Positions 1 to 17,356 of a DNA stretch of 64,000 bases are shown piece by piece (position 1 is the stretch's first letter; each line of letters starts with the position of its first letter). Source of the DNA: Ignelater luminosus. Its lineage: Eukaryota; Arthropoda; Insecta; Coleoptera; Elateridae. Made by a program: the position numbers and the translations under genes. Location: positions 266,621 through 330,620 of the forward strand of contig VTPC01000956.1 of NCBI GenBank assembly GCA_011009095.1, written 5' to 3'. A model generated the notes under the pieces. The model was not told where the DNA came from and did not search any database. It saw nothing but the letters and a program-made list of their open reading frames with translations.

Positions 1-155
1 CCTGAGGATCTAAGTGGATGTGGTTATTAAAAAAAAACACGTTTTCAATTTATTCATTTATTATTAATAAATTAGTAACAGTGAAAATATCGTTAAAACG
101 TACCTGCTCGAAGTATACGCCACAACTTACTAACCTCACAAACCGAGTTACCATA

Positions 156-397
156 CAGCTCGATCAACCTCAGAAAAGCCCTGAGTGGGCGTGTACGGGG
201 GAGCTACACGTTGACCAAATACAGTTACATCTAAATTTAAATAAAACTAAACATCACCAATAACGTGTAATGGATTTACGACAGTTTCTTGTCAGTTAGT
301 ATACTCGAGTAAAATTACACTCCTGATTAGTCGACATTGCTTGTTATTGAAATTGGTACACATATTTTCCGGGGCTTTTCTGAGGTTGGTCGCGCTG
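156..397. mobile_element. Small inverted-repeat element (TA-flanked MITE/foldback)
   Basis: The left end reads CAGCTCGATCAACCTCAG and the right end is its inverted counterpart (…CTGAGGTTGGTCGCGCTG), an arm of about 28 bp with two mismatches. TA dinucleotides flank both sides (154-155 and 398-399). There is no coding capacity. The TA duplication and CAG start fit a non-autonomous Tc1/mariner-type element; the family is inferred. Confidence 0.6.
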
Positions 398-1915
398 TAT
401 ACGATATTCGCTCCCTTATTTGCAAGGAAATAGCGGGCTCCGATAAACTTTAGCGTTACGATAATGTTCTAAGCATGCGTAGTTGTCGCAAAATAACGTT
501 ATCGTATAGCGTAAAGTGTGCTTAAACTCTCTATTAAAAAAAAGTTGATGACGTCATAGGTTCCAGAGTAGTAAACTAAAAAATTAAAATTAACGTCCAT
601 AAAATCCGGAGGAAAAAATAAAATTGACGTGCCGAGCTTTTCTTCCAAACAGCGATAATAAAAAAAATATTAATATTATTTCTTACTTTATTTATTATTG
701 CTGTGTATAGTCTGTTTCAATTCAATTCAATTCAAAGTAGACTTCGACTTTTCTCATTTTTATAGTGCACAACAAATATAATATATAATAAATTCAGGTT
801 TACAACTAAAAAATACAAAAATCACTACATAATATGTGTATTGTACTGACCACTCATTTTTACTTAAAAGCTAAAGATGACACAAATGGCACAGACTTTT
901 AACCTAAAAATATTTTTTTAGTAACTTTTAATATTTCAAAGTACACAGATATCATGTCAGGGCCTACTCTGAATTCTACAAAGTGTTCCTAAATGTTTCT
1001 GGGTTCAGTTGGCTATAGAATCTAATTTTAATGTGCCGCTTTGTTGATTTATTTCAACTATTACGTATTTGTTTTTTGTCATTTGTTAATTGCAAATGTC
1101 ATTGTCCTACGTTTAGCAATTTAGTTAATCTTGTGCTGAAATTTGTTGTATTGTTCTACATTTTTTCTCTCTAATTGCACTTATTGTACGAAAGTCTTTT
1201 TCAAGACTAAAGTTGTAGGTTTATTAACAACTAATTTTAACTTATTCATTCTTAAAAAGAAATGCAGTCGCAAGCGTGATTTCACAGCCACTGGATCCAG
1301 AAACATTTATAAATACTTTGTATAATATTGAAACGGACTATATTTGAAAAACAATGTGACTGAATTTGAGAGGTCTTGAAAAATACAAGTTTACTAGAAA
1401 TTGAGAAGGACGTAAAAGCAACTGCAGGGCTGACAGCAGATTTTCACAAAGAAGCAGCAGAAAAAACGATTTGCGAAAAAAAAAACAACAAAATGTCATA
1501 CAAATCACTGTTTATAAAAATCAACTCAACATAAGTATGCATGAATACAGAATTCATATAAATGCATGTAAATCTGTATTTGTGCTATACCTTTTTGCCT
1601 ACTGTTTAGAATTAACATTAATTTTGCTTTACATACAGGGTGTCTCAAATTCTATGTCCAACCCTATAATCAGTCTTATTTTGAAAAATAGAGATATCAA
1701 ATTTATAGAATGCATGTGAATGACCAGGAGGTGGAATTCTACCAAATCAGAAAATTTTTGTAGTTGCACGTGTCACCTGCACAAATCGCTTTTGATTTTC
1801 GTACAATAAAGTGTTATTTTTTCTTTAATCAATCGATTAAGAAAAAAACCCTGCATATGGTATCATATTTTATAGTCTGATAAGTCATATAATTAAGTTT
1901 AATAATTAAATTTAA
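398..1915. other. Intergenic, no gene recognised
   Basis: AT-rich sequence with only short open frames and no recognisable motif. It holds an imperfect inverted repeat around 444-515 (TTTAGCGTTACGATAATG against its reverse complement), a short CAATT-type microsatellite near 718-735, and near 1636 a TACAGGGTGTCTCAAATT motif that resembles a Tc1/mariner-type terminus, for which I found no convincing partner end. Confidence 0.5.
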
Positions 1916-2156
1916 TAATATTAGGACATTTTACCTCAATCGGATCTTTATAAGTCTGGGTGATTGACAGAACGCATTAGAAAATTGAATGTAAAAATAT
2001 CTTTTTACAAACGTTTACAACCCATTGTCACGGTACAGGTAATCCATCTATTGTTGTTAAACTTCTGATATTTTAAGAAAGTACCGCTACAAGCATGACT
2101 TCTGTCAATCACCCAGGCTTATAAAAATCCAATTGAGGTAAAATATCTTAATATTA
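1916..2156. mobile_element. MITE-like inverted-repeat element
   Basis: The arms at 1916-1973 and 2104-2156 are inverted copies of each other over about 50 bp; the shared core includes ATTTTACCTCAAT and GGGTGATTGACAGAA. The loop is about 130 bp with no coding potential. The target duplication is unclear because both flanks are AT-rich (AATATTA-like), so the superfamily is not assigned. Confidence 0.6.
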
Positions 2157-2255
2157 AATCTTGAAAACAGCGAGCTTACAGAAAAAGATATCACAAAGTA
2201 GGCTTAATTTTTGATGGGGAATGATTAGCATTTATGAACTTGAGCATGACAGATA

Positions 2256-2430
2256 CAGTGGAACTCCCATAAGTTGAACTTCTGTAACTCGAATTTCTCT
2301 TCAACTAGAAATTTATTGCGTCCCCTTGCACTTCGTATACTAATTGCACGTGATATTCCGTAACTCGTATTTTTTATAACTCGAACTAATAATCGCGCCC
2401 TTTGGATTTCGAGTTGTGGAGGTTTTACTG
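2256..2430. mobile_element. pogo/Tigger-like MITE
   Basis: Starts CAGTGGAACTCCCATAAG and ends …GTGGAGGTTTTACTG, flanked by TA on both sides. The interior carries several AACTCGAA/TTCGAGTT motifs, the same motif seen in the larger Tigger derivative at 44341-44921. At 175 bp it is a deletion derivative with no transposase. The frame predicted on its minus strand is a by-product of the inverted repeat. Confidence 0.6.
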
Positions 2431-3990
2431 TACTCATTTCACTTCTATGAGTTCTTAGAAAGCTACTTACCATCTGTACAATAATGTTGGCAGTGTTTTT
2501 AAAACAATGTGGTCCACTGTCATTTAAATTTAGGAATTTATTGAGAATCTGCTACAAAATAGTCGAAAAATCAACAATTAAATTAATAGAGGAAGTTCTA
2601 ACATATGTTCTAGCTTGCACAATAACGGTCTACCCGTAATTTAAAGAAGAATTTGGGTGAAATACGGCATAGCTGTCACAAGTATGAAAGAAAACATCCT
2701 AATTGGTAACATGGATGATTTTCCCGGTCCAGTTTAAAGCTTGATGGTAACCATAGTAAAATATGAATAAAATTAAAGTTTAAAAATTAAAATAAAGAAA
2801 GAAACAAAATAATATATTAATGGATTGGTTTTCTTAAGATACAATAATACAAAAAATGCATAATTTTCAACTTACTTCTATATTATTTATATAATATTTT
2901 TATCATAAATACATCACATAAAAACATACCTAAATAGTGTCTGCCTTATACAGTTTCTCAAATTTAACTGCTGCGAATCTATTAAGCTGTGGACATGTTA
3001 TTAAATGCTAATTTCCAGAAATTAAAAACAAAAGAAAGAAATTACAAGTAATCTATAAATATGTATTTAATGGTTTTAACAAGATGTTTTTACTCGAAAG
3101 AAGCATTCATTAATAATGAATTTCATATAACTTGATCTCGAAAAAGCTGAATAATAGTAATAATATTAATAATATCATTTTAAAACCTAGTACGGTTTTT
3201 ACATACTTTTTATTTTTTAATATACTATGATAAAGACCAACAAAACAATTTATTTGTGGTCTCAGTAATTACTTAGTTCTTTTATTCGTAATACACAAGT
3301 ATAATACAAATTTGATATATTACCTTCTGTTTTTTATTAAATAATGGTAAATCTATGATGTATATTCTAACTTGTCAAGATTTAAATATAGAAATATTAG
3401 AATTTCTTTATTTAAACCTGTATAACTAACAAACATTCAATTCAATTGTTCTTTTTTCTAAATTAAATTCTGCTTAGTTGTTTCCTGTAACACTCGTTTA
3501 AATTAAAACTATTTTTCTTTTCGTTATTATATTATAGCCGGAATTAACTGATTAATAATATTTAAAATAGTATTAACAATTATAATATATAAAAAATAAA
3601 ATGTTACTAAAATGACAAAAAAACAAAATTAACTAAATGCACCACACTTTTGTCTACTTGTATATAGTAAATAAGTAGCCCCAACCAGAAAGAAGTAAAC
3701 AAACTCTACCACAACTGAATACAGTTGAAGCTATTATAAATTACTTCACTAAAAGAACCACAAATTAATTAAATTGCTAAAAAACAAAGACTTCTTTTTA
3801 AATTCGTGTGTGACCAGTTTTAAAAATGAAAAAAATTATCTTACTATAGAGGTTACTACTGTCAATGAATATACAAAAATGTACACAGTGTACAGTAAAA
3901 TCCTCTACCCAAGGAGAATGTTTAAAAACACGTCAAGGGAATGCTCCCGAGATTCTGATCAGAACTGAACTTTTTTTAAAATTAATTTAA
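2431..3990. other. Rab14 3' flank, no other gene recognised
   Basis: Very AT-rich, with no open frame showing domain similarity. Part of it, next to 3990, is presumably Rab14 3' untranslated sequence on the minus strand. Several minus-strand AATAAA-type signals are visible (for example near 3247 and 3406), but nothing decides which is used. Confidence 0.45.
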
Positions 3991-11076
<7,086 letters not shown>

Positions 11077-12093
11077 TCAAGACAGAATGGCTACACTGCG
11101 TCTTGCACCACCACCAAAATTATTAATATTATCTAAACTTGACCACTTCTTAAATCCATTCTTCAATGCTTCTGCCGTCATTTTATCTTCCATTACCCTC
11201 GACATCGCTTCTAATTTTTGTGCTCGTTCTTTACTTAAAGGTTCACTTGGAAAAGCCAGATCATTAGCCTCTGCAAGAGTCCTTAAATCAAAATAATACT
11301 TAGCGTACACACTAGATGGAACATTTATGTTAAATTGAAGTAATTCTAAAAATTGCCTTTCTAATTCATTCATATCTTCTACAGTAATTTCTTTTAATAT
11401 TTGGCAGTAATCAACATTCCAGACTGCTTGATCATCCCAAACTTTTGAAGCCAACAGAATTGCGCCTAACACTATTCTTTTCCAATTTGAAGGTGCAATA
11501 TCCAATTCAGCATAAGTTAATAAACGTTCTAAGTATACTAAAGTAATGATGGCACATTCAGCTGTAAGTTGTGCAGCATTAAATAAAGTCCTTACGAACT
11601 TATAGATTTGTCGGTGTTCCGGATTATGCTTATCATAATCATCACTTACACCATCCCGAGTTAAAGGATGTAATTTTTCATCAAATATATCTAATTCCCT
11701 CTGAGAATCCCTATTTTTAATATGATAATAAATAGCTAAGGCAACACATTTTACAGTGTTTTTTAAATTTGGCTGTGATACGGTACTGTCATCTAAGTAT
11801 ATCGTCGAGCACGAACTGCTTTTCTTAAGGGGTCTTAAATCAGCTATTTGGTGTTGACTCTTTCTTCTAATTAGTCCGTTTTCTATGGATGCTTTTGACT
11901 TTTCTATAAATATAGTCTTTGCCATTGGATCTTGCGATGGGTCTGCCTCTCCATCATCTGTTTCTCTTTCGCTGATATGTTGTAGATTATTTACGCTAAT
12001 TTCACCTTCTGGAAGGGTTTCTTCGAAAGGGATTATCACACGATGACTTGGTTGAGGACTTGAATATGAGCAACAACTGTTTTTATTACCCAT
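11077..12093 (-). CDS. CycY: Cyclin Y
   Basis: Cyclin Y is a membrane-anchored cyclin that recruits CDK14/CDK16-type kinases (Eip63E in flies) and promotes LRP6 phosphorylation in Wnt signalling. A single frame of 338 residues, close to the family's ~341. The N-terminus MGNKNSCC has the Gly-2 myristoylation signal and adjacent cysteines for palmitoylation. A serine-rich stretch [18 protein letters not shown] (about residues 93-110) matches the 14-3-3-binding segment, followed by the cyclin box (about 112-265) with [33 protein letters not shown] and [15 protein letters not shown]. The whole coding sequence lies in one exon with no intron, unlike Rab14, Asx and the MADF gene nearby. This could be lineage-specific intron loss or a functional retrocopy; the frame is undamaged and strongly conserved, so it is probably functional. 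Confidence 0.96.
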   Translation of the reverse strand: MGNKNSCCSYSSPQPSHRVIIPFEETLPEGEISVNNLQHISERETDDGEADPSQDPMAKTIFIEKSKASIENGLIRRKSQHQIADLRPLKKSSSCSTIYLDDSTVSQPNLKNTVKCVALAIYYHIKNRDSQRELDIFDEKLHPLTRDGVSDDYDKHNPEHRQIYKFVRTLFNAAQLTAECAIITLVYLERLLTYAELDIAPSNWKRIVLGAILLASKVWDDQAVWNVDYCQILKEITVEDMNELERQFLELLQFNINVPSSVYAKYYFDLRTLAEANDLAFPSEPLSKERAQKLEAMSRVMEDKMTAEALKNGFKKWSSLDNINNFGGGARRSVAILS

Positions 12094-12801
12094 AGTCTTT
12101 TGTTTTAGTGCTGTAAAGCACTAAAATCATATTAAATTGCTCTTCATTTTTTTAAAACTCTGCTAAGTGTGTTCTTGTTTTTTTGCAGAATTTAAAGAAT
12201 GTTCACATTTTTGAGGTTTGAAATTTTATCAAGCTATAAAAAAATGATGAACTTTATATTAACACCGTGTGTCCACAGAGATAATACGATTAGATTAGCA
12301 AATAAAACATATTTCACACCCACTACTGTGTCTACGCCTACTTTTAATCAGCCGGTCAAATTATCTGGTTCACGTTTTGTTATAATTTCCTTCGCCCGAA
12401 CCATCATCTTTATAAAACAAGGCAAGCGGCAAAAGTTAACCTTTAATTTCAAAACAGTCACTTAACACACTGAACCGATACTGTTTAATAATTTACTGTT
12501 ATCAGTTTACATATTTCTTGTTATCACATTATTGGTCATCATTAAACATAAACACGCTATTTCTTCATGCAGGCGAGATCATCGGTTTTCCTTTTCTAAT
12601 ATGACTTTTTTTAATCGTGCGTTCCAAGTTCAAGTATCATTGTACAGGGTCATGACAAAAAATTAAACTTGATCATTGAACGCAACTAGTTATTTAAATT
12701 ATTAGAGAATGTAACCCATGAATTTTTTTAACTTGAATAATTTAAGTTTATTAGAAAAAAGTGTTCTTTTTACATTACATATTACTTATTACTAACAGAA
12801 T
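12094..12801. other. Spacer between Cyclin Y and the MADF gene
   Basis: Holds the Cyclin Y promoter side and the 3' flank of the minus-strand MADF gene. The frame at 12199-12465 has no recognisable domain, lies upstream of Cyclin Y and is treated as chance. Confidence 0.5.
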
Positions 12802-14063
12802 TCACTCATCACCATGTAAGAGTTGCATTATGCTTAATTTTAACTTATTTTTCTTTTTTATATCAGCTAACTCTGACAAATACTGTCCTACATAATTTCC
12901 AAAAGCTATATCTGAGGATGTTCCTTGATTATTTGATTCAACGTAACTACTAGGAATTAAATTAACATATCCATGCTCATTTGTATGATCAATTTTTGCT
13001 ACTTTAGATGCTCGAATTAGTATTGATGAAGAGGTAATGGGTGAAGAATCAATATTAGATAAAGTCATTTTCTCTGAAGTTTCTGGTATTTCACTTATAT
13101 CATCTAAAACCTGGCTTTCTTCAACAAATTCAAAGTCAGGTGTTTCTGTTTTATGATTAGTAATATCAATTACATCAGTATCACTATTCCAAGATTCAGT
13201 TTTAAGGGTTAGATTATTTGTTCTAGAAAGTGAAAACTGTAAGTATGTAGTTATTAAATAATAACAATCATTCTTTATACCTTCTAGGTTTTACGTGACA
13301 ATCCAAAAATGTAAGACTCGTATATAACGGCCATCTAGAAATTATTTCTTGGGTGATATGTAAACGTTTCCTTTCCTTTGCATACCTTTCTCGTAAATTC
13401 TTCCATGTATGTTCACAATCTTTAGCTAAAATGTACCTAATTATAGATGCATCAAGATGTTTTTTAAATTAAATTGCTTATAGATACCAGGTACATCTAG
13501 ACTTCTTGCAATTTCGTTCCAACATTCTTCCTTTTTTATAGTATTTTTAAAATCCATGTCACATTTATCATAAATCATTGGATATTTTTCTACAGTTTCA
13601 ATTAGTAAATGTTCATCTAATTTACCGGATGTGTGGCAACTATTAGCTCTCCTAGAAGGTTACGAACCTTACATGTTGATTATTAATTTAATTGCAAAAA
13701 AATATATTTTTTTACTTTCTAGCTTTGATGTGTGATTTTAGAAATGAAAGATTTTCAAACAAATCCCACTTTGGCGCCACTTCTGCAGAATCATCTGGAT
13801 TAGTTCTCAAAATCTTTAATTCTCTGCCATATCGTTCCCTTATATTTCTCCACGTACGCATACATTGATTAACTATAAATTTATAAACCTTAGAAATTTC
13901 AGAAAGACAGTAAAACAATTCACTTATTACCATGTACATTTAAAGTTTTTGAAATTATATCCCAAGAACATCTTCTTTTCACAACATCTTTAAAATCAGG
14001 TCTAGATCTATCATAAATAATTGGATGCTTTTCAACTGCAGAAATTAATAATTTCTCGTCCAT
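12802..14063 (-). CDS. Tandem MADF-MADF-BESS domain protein (putative DNA-binding regulator)
   Basis: MADF (Myb/SANT-like, Adf-1 type) domains bind DNA and BESS motifs mediate protein contacts; MADF-BESS proteins are an arthropod family of transcription regulators. Five exons on the minus strand (13931-14063, 13716-13872, 13488-13651, 13281-13425, 12802-13222), joined through introns of 58, 64, 62 and 58 nt, give an open frame of 339 residues. MADF1 starts MDEKLLISAVEKHPIIYD and ends SHIKARK. MADF2 starts DEHLLIETVEKYPMIYD and ends CHVKPRR. Both carry W-x-N-[IL]-RERY. A Ser/Thr/acidic linker follows, then the BESS motif (DIAFGNYVGQYLSEL…IMQLL) next to the stop. The introns inside the two MADFs sit at the same position in the same phase, as do the ends of the second exon of each, so the module probably duplicated with its intron. 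Acceptors at 13873 and 13426 were chosen because nearer AGs give stop codons. I do not recognise a named orthologue. Confidence 0.85.
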
Positions 14064-14530
14064 TTTTGTTAGTAAAGACCTAACATGGTTTAATTTATGA
14101 TCTTATTAAAGCGTTAAGAGGAATCAAGGAAAGAAAAGATGAAAATAAATTTTACCAAAATCAAACTTTTAAATTTCTATACGGATACGAGTAAGCAAAA
14201 TATTTACGTTTTATTACGGTCGTTTAGCTTACGTATTATTATATGGAAGGCAAAGGAAGGCGAAACTTTCCGTTTACAACCACGAATTTCGGAGAATTGC
14301 CAGCAATACGTAAGCATAAAGAGGTTTGAGTGCAACGTTGTCATGTATCCAGAAACAACGGAAGTTATGAGGAATATGTACAATTTTTATTTTATAAGAA
14401 TTTATTTTCCCATGTTATGATACAGAGTATAAGTTTATGGAATTATTTACACAAAAATCTGATTTTAATTTCATAATAATAAGAAAGCATTGCTGCAATT
14501 CAAATTATTGTTTTACCCGAGAGAACGACA
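14064..14530. other. Upstream region of the MADF gene
   Basis: Presumed promoter and 5' UTR of the minus-strand MADF gene. The plus-strand frame at 14139-14420 (93 codons) shows no recognisable domain and is not called. Confidence 0.45.
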
Positions 14531-14538
14531 GTATAAAC

Positions 14539-14786
14539 ACAGATTAAATAAAGGTCAGATATTTTACTTCGACAAATTTGTGGATTCCATTGCTCTCTCT
14601 CTTAAAGCAACTTCCAGAGCTTGCTATTTTGACATGTACTGCGCAAGCAGCACAGCTTGGTATGAACTTTTCATAAAAGAGTAGGCGTGGTAAACTCCCA
14701 GAGCTGCAGATGTAAATGTGCACAGACAAAAAATGAGAACATTGGTGGAATAGGGAGTGAAATATCTGACCTTTATTTAATCTGTG
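14539..14786. mobile_element. hAT-like MITE, copy 1
   Basis: 248 bp with ~32-bp terminal inverted repeats beginning ACAGATTAAATAAAGGTCAG and ending with the inverse. It is flanked by a perfect 8-bp duplication GTATAAAC (14531-14538 and 14787-14794), the hAT hallmark. No coding capacity. The open frames over it are inverted-repeat artefacts. A second copy is at 19030-19287. Confidence 0.85.
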
Positions 14787-14794
14787 TATAAACT

Positions 14795-15285
14795 TGTTTC
14801 TATATAATATACAGAGTGTTTCGTAATGAGTGTACATAAATATAGCAGATTCGACACCGTAAAACTGGAAGAAAGCATTTAAGGAACACACAGGCAATAA
14901 TGTTCGCTGTTGAAACGGCCAACTCGGCAGTGCAAAATATTTATTGTTGTATTCTTATTTATTTTTGTACGGCTACTTATTAAATATCTCTCTCTAATTT
15001 GAACTTAATACGTTATTACAATTTTAGTGCTAGATAGACTAGGCCGTAGATTTAATTAATTTCATGCACTATTATATTCATTTTTAAATATTAAAAACAA
15101 ACTTTTAAAGCACCTACAATTTCAAGGGTTGGTTATTGATATAAGTACATTTGTTTTCAAAACAACTTTTGCAGAAGCAGTTATTATTTTGCAAAAAGTA
15201 AAGAAAAACCAAGATCAGCAGTTTTCTTTTAAATAGAGAAATCAAGCTTATCGGGTCGGTTTTTTTACCGATCCAAAGCGGACGC
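14795..15285. other. Spacer, no gene recognised
   Basis: AT-rich. Near 14813 a TACAGAGTGTTTCGTAATGA motif resembles a Tc1/mariner-type terminus but no partner end was found. The minus-strand frame at 15114-15356 runs into the 26-bp tandem array and is not considered coding. Confidence 0.4.
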
Positions 15286-15287
15286 TT

Positions 15288-15465
15288 TTCATACTGCAGC
15301 AGACCGAGATCTTTTTCGTGTTGACTCAAATGAACTATTTTTGTACTGAACCGCACCAGAGAATTGTCATATTGACTCGGATAGTCGTTATTCTCGTACT
15401 GACCCGGACAAGCATTATATCATACTGAATCGAAGAGAAGAATTTTTGTACTGCACCATAGACGG
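15288..15465. repeat. Degenerate 26-bp tandem array, about 7 units
   Basis: A CRTACTGACCCGGA-like core recurs at about 15290, 15317, 15342, 15368, 15395, 15421 and 15447 (spacings 25-27 bp), for example TTCTCGTACTGACCCGGA. The period is not a multiple of three, so it is not a protein repeat. It is GC-richer than its surroundings and is followed by a GGGCC/CGGGC-rich stretch (15470-15565). Confidence 0.6.
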
Positions 15466-15798
15466 AACGGGTTTCTTGGTCGGGCGGGTCTCAGTTTAAA
15501 AACTATCGGGCTTTTCGGGCCTGTCAAACCACTGAAAAGCCTGTTGGGCCGTTCGGGCCTATCAAGAAGTTGCTTTTACACAATGTATATGAAGATCTCT
15601 TTGTTTGTTTTATTTCTTGGGAGGCTGATACTTCTTGGAGTTTAAAAGTAATTTATAAAACATTCAATTAAATATAATAACTTTTAAAATTATATTATTA
15701 AAATTATAATTATGTCTCATGGACGTCCGTCAGTAAAAAATTAGACGTCCAGTGGCGTCCGTCATCGAGATTTGGACGTTCATGTGCTGTATGAGACA

Positions 15799-17348
15799 CA
15801 GTGACGTGCGTGTCAACAATGTCGACGTCAACAATTCATTGTTGATATGTCAACAATAAGAATTGTTGACATGACCTAATTGATGTCAACTATGTCAACT
15901 ATGTCAACAATGTCAACAATTTAGACATTACGAATGCACATGCACAAAAGCTGTTAAACTTGATTTTTCCTTTATTATTTAAATCTTAAATAGTTTATTA
16001 CAATAATTTTTATTTGACTTAAAGTATGTGAGGGCAAATAGAAAGGCACAGGGAATTGTGAGATGCTTAAGTACGTTCAAGTCTAATGTACGTATAGAAT
16101 AATTTTGATTAGAAAAAAAATAAATGCTAGGATGTTGTTCATCATGTTAGCATTTGTTTTTTCAATTAATAAAATCTTTTGCATTAAGATACCTATGTAT
16201 ACTAACTGTCACATTGCTAGAATTGCCCCCACCACAGTTTATACCTTACAAAATCAGTTGGATCACTTCCCCTACATTTTGTCTTCCACTTCAAGAAACT
16301 CGTGGTCTATGCGCAGAGCACTATTTTCTGTCCAGAAGTAGAGGGATGAAAAACCTAACCTTAACCTTCAAAGAAATAATCTCATAAAAGATTGTATTAT
16401 TTAAATGAAATCAACTTGCATATTTTGTAAGTGAATTAGTGAAATTGTTGAGTGTTGGTAAGTTACATTAGTTGTGAAATTTGAATATCAACTGCATATA
16501 TAACCTCCCCTACAAGCGCGCGGTCTACAGTTTAGCGTGCGCAGACCAAAAACCAGGAACACGAAAGATCAAAAGAACCGTTCTGAGTGATCTAACTGAT
16601 TCTGTAAGGTATAAACTGTGCCCCCACATATCCGAACTAAAAATCTTAGTATGGGCCTATGGGGCTATGAGTAAACATACTTGTAATTTTACCGATTCCA
16701 TGGAAATAAGAATAAATACATAGAATTTAGTTTTTTAATGCCATTTTATTTAAATAATATTTTGGTTTTTCTTTTCCATCTTCAGTTACTGTCACAGTCT
16801 TTTATAACTGAAAACCTAATTCATCAAAATTCTTATTCTTGGACCTTTCAGCCATTTTGATTCTTGAATTGTCTTGAACATCTTATTAATGATCTTATTA
16901 GACATTTTAGCTTATTTTAGCACCTGTGTTTACAGGTTAGGTTTAACGAAAAATGTGCAAAATCCTACTTTATTTGCAAAGTTGACACATTGTTGACACA
17001 TTGTCGACATTGTTGACATTCTTGACGTGAAAAATCAATTGTTGACAAATTGTTGACACGAAAATGTCAACAATCATTGTTGACGTGTCAACGCACATCA
17101 CTGNNNNNNNNNNNNNNNNNNNNNNNNNNNNNNNNNNNNNNNNNNNNNNNNNNNNNNNNNNNNNNNNNNNNNNNNNNNNNNNNNNNNNNNNNNNNNNNNN
17201 NNNNNNNNNNNNNNNNNNNNNNNNNNNNNNNNNNNNNNNNNNNNNNNNNNNNNNNNNNNNNNNNNNNNNNNNNNNNNNNNNNATTGTTGACAAATTGTTG
17301 ACACGAAAATGTCAACAATCATTGTTGACGTGTCAACGCACATCACTG
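15799..17348. mobile_element. Non-autonomous hAT-type element with dense subterminal TTGTTGACA motifs
   Basis: Begins CAGTGACGTGCG and ends with the inverse CGCACATCACTG, flanked by a perfect 8-bp duplication ATGAGACA (15791-15798, 17349-17356). Both subterminal regions (about 15810-15925 and 16980-17340) carry many TTGTTGACA/TGTCAACAA words in both orientations, like the transposase-binding subterminal repeats of hAT elements. The interior (about 15960-16970) shows no transposase. It contains the assembly gap 17104-17282, whose flanks are identical, so the true length may be ~1.3 kb. Confidence 0.85.
17104..17282. other. Assembly gap (179 N), flanks identical
   Basis: The 66 bases before the gap (17038-17103) are identical to the 66 bases after it (17283-17348), both ending in the element terminus CGCACATCACTG. 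Two overlapping contig ends were apparently joined by an N run. Frames spanning the N run are artefacts. Confidence 0.9.
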
Positions 17349-17356
17349 ATGAGACA

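Noticed and set aside
18..263. 81-codon plus-strand open frame at the window start
   Set aside because: AT-rich, no domain, and it runs through one arm of an inverted-repeat element.
1636..1860. Possible MITE starting TACAGGGTGTCTCAAATT and ending AAACCCTGCATA
   Set aside because: The inverted match is only about five bases; ends of this kind occur by chance in such DNA.
12199..12465. 88-codon frame upstream of Cyclin Y
   Set aside because: No recognisable motif and no support beyond being open.
14139..14420. 93-codon frame upstream of the MADF gene
   Set aside because: No domain or conservation visible; probably chance in promoter-side sequence.
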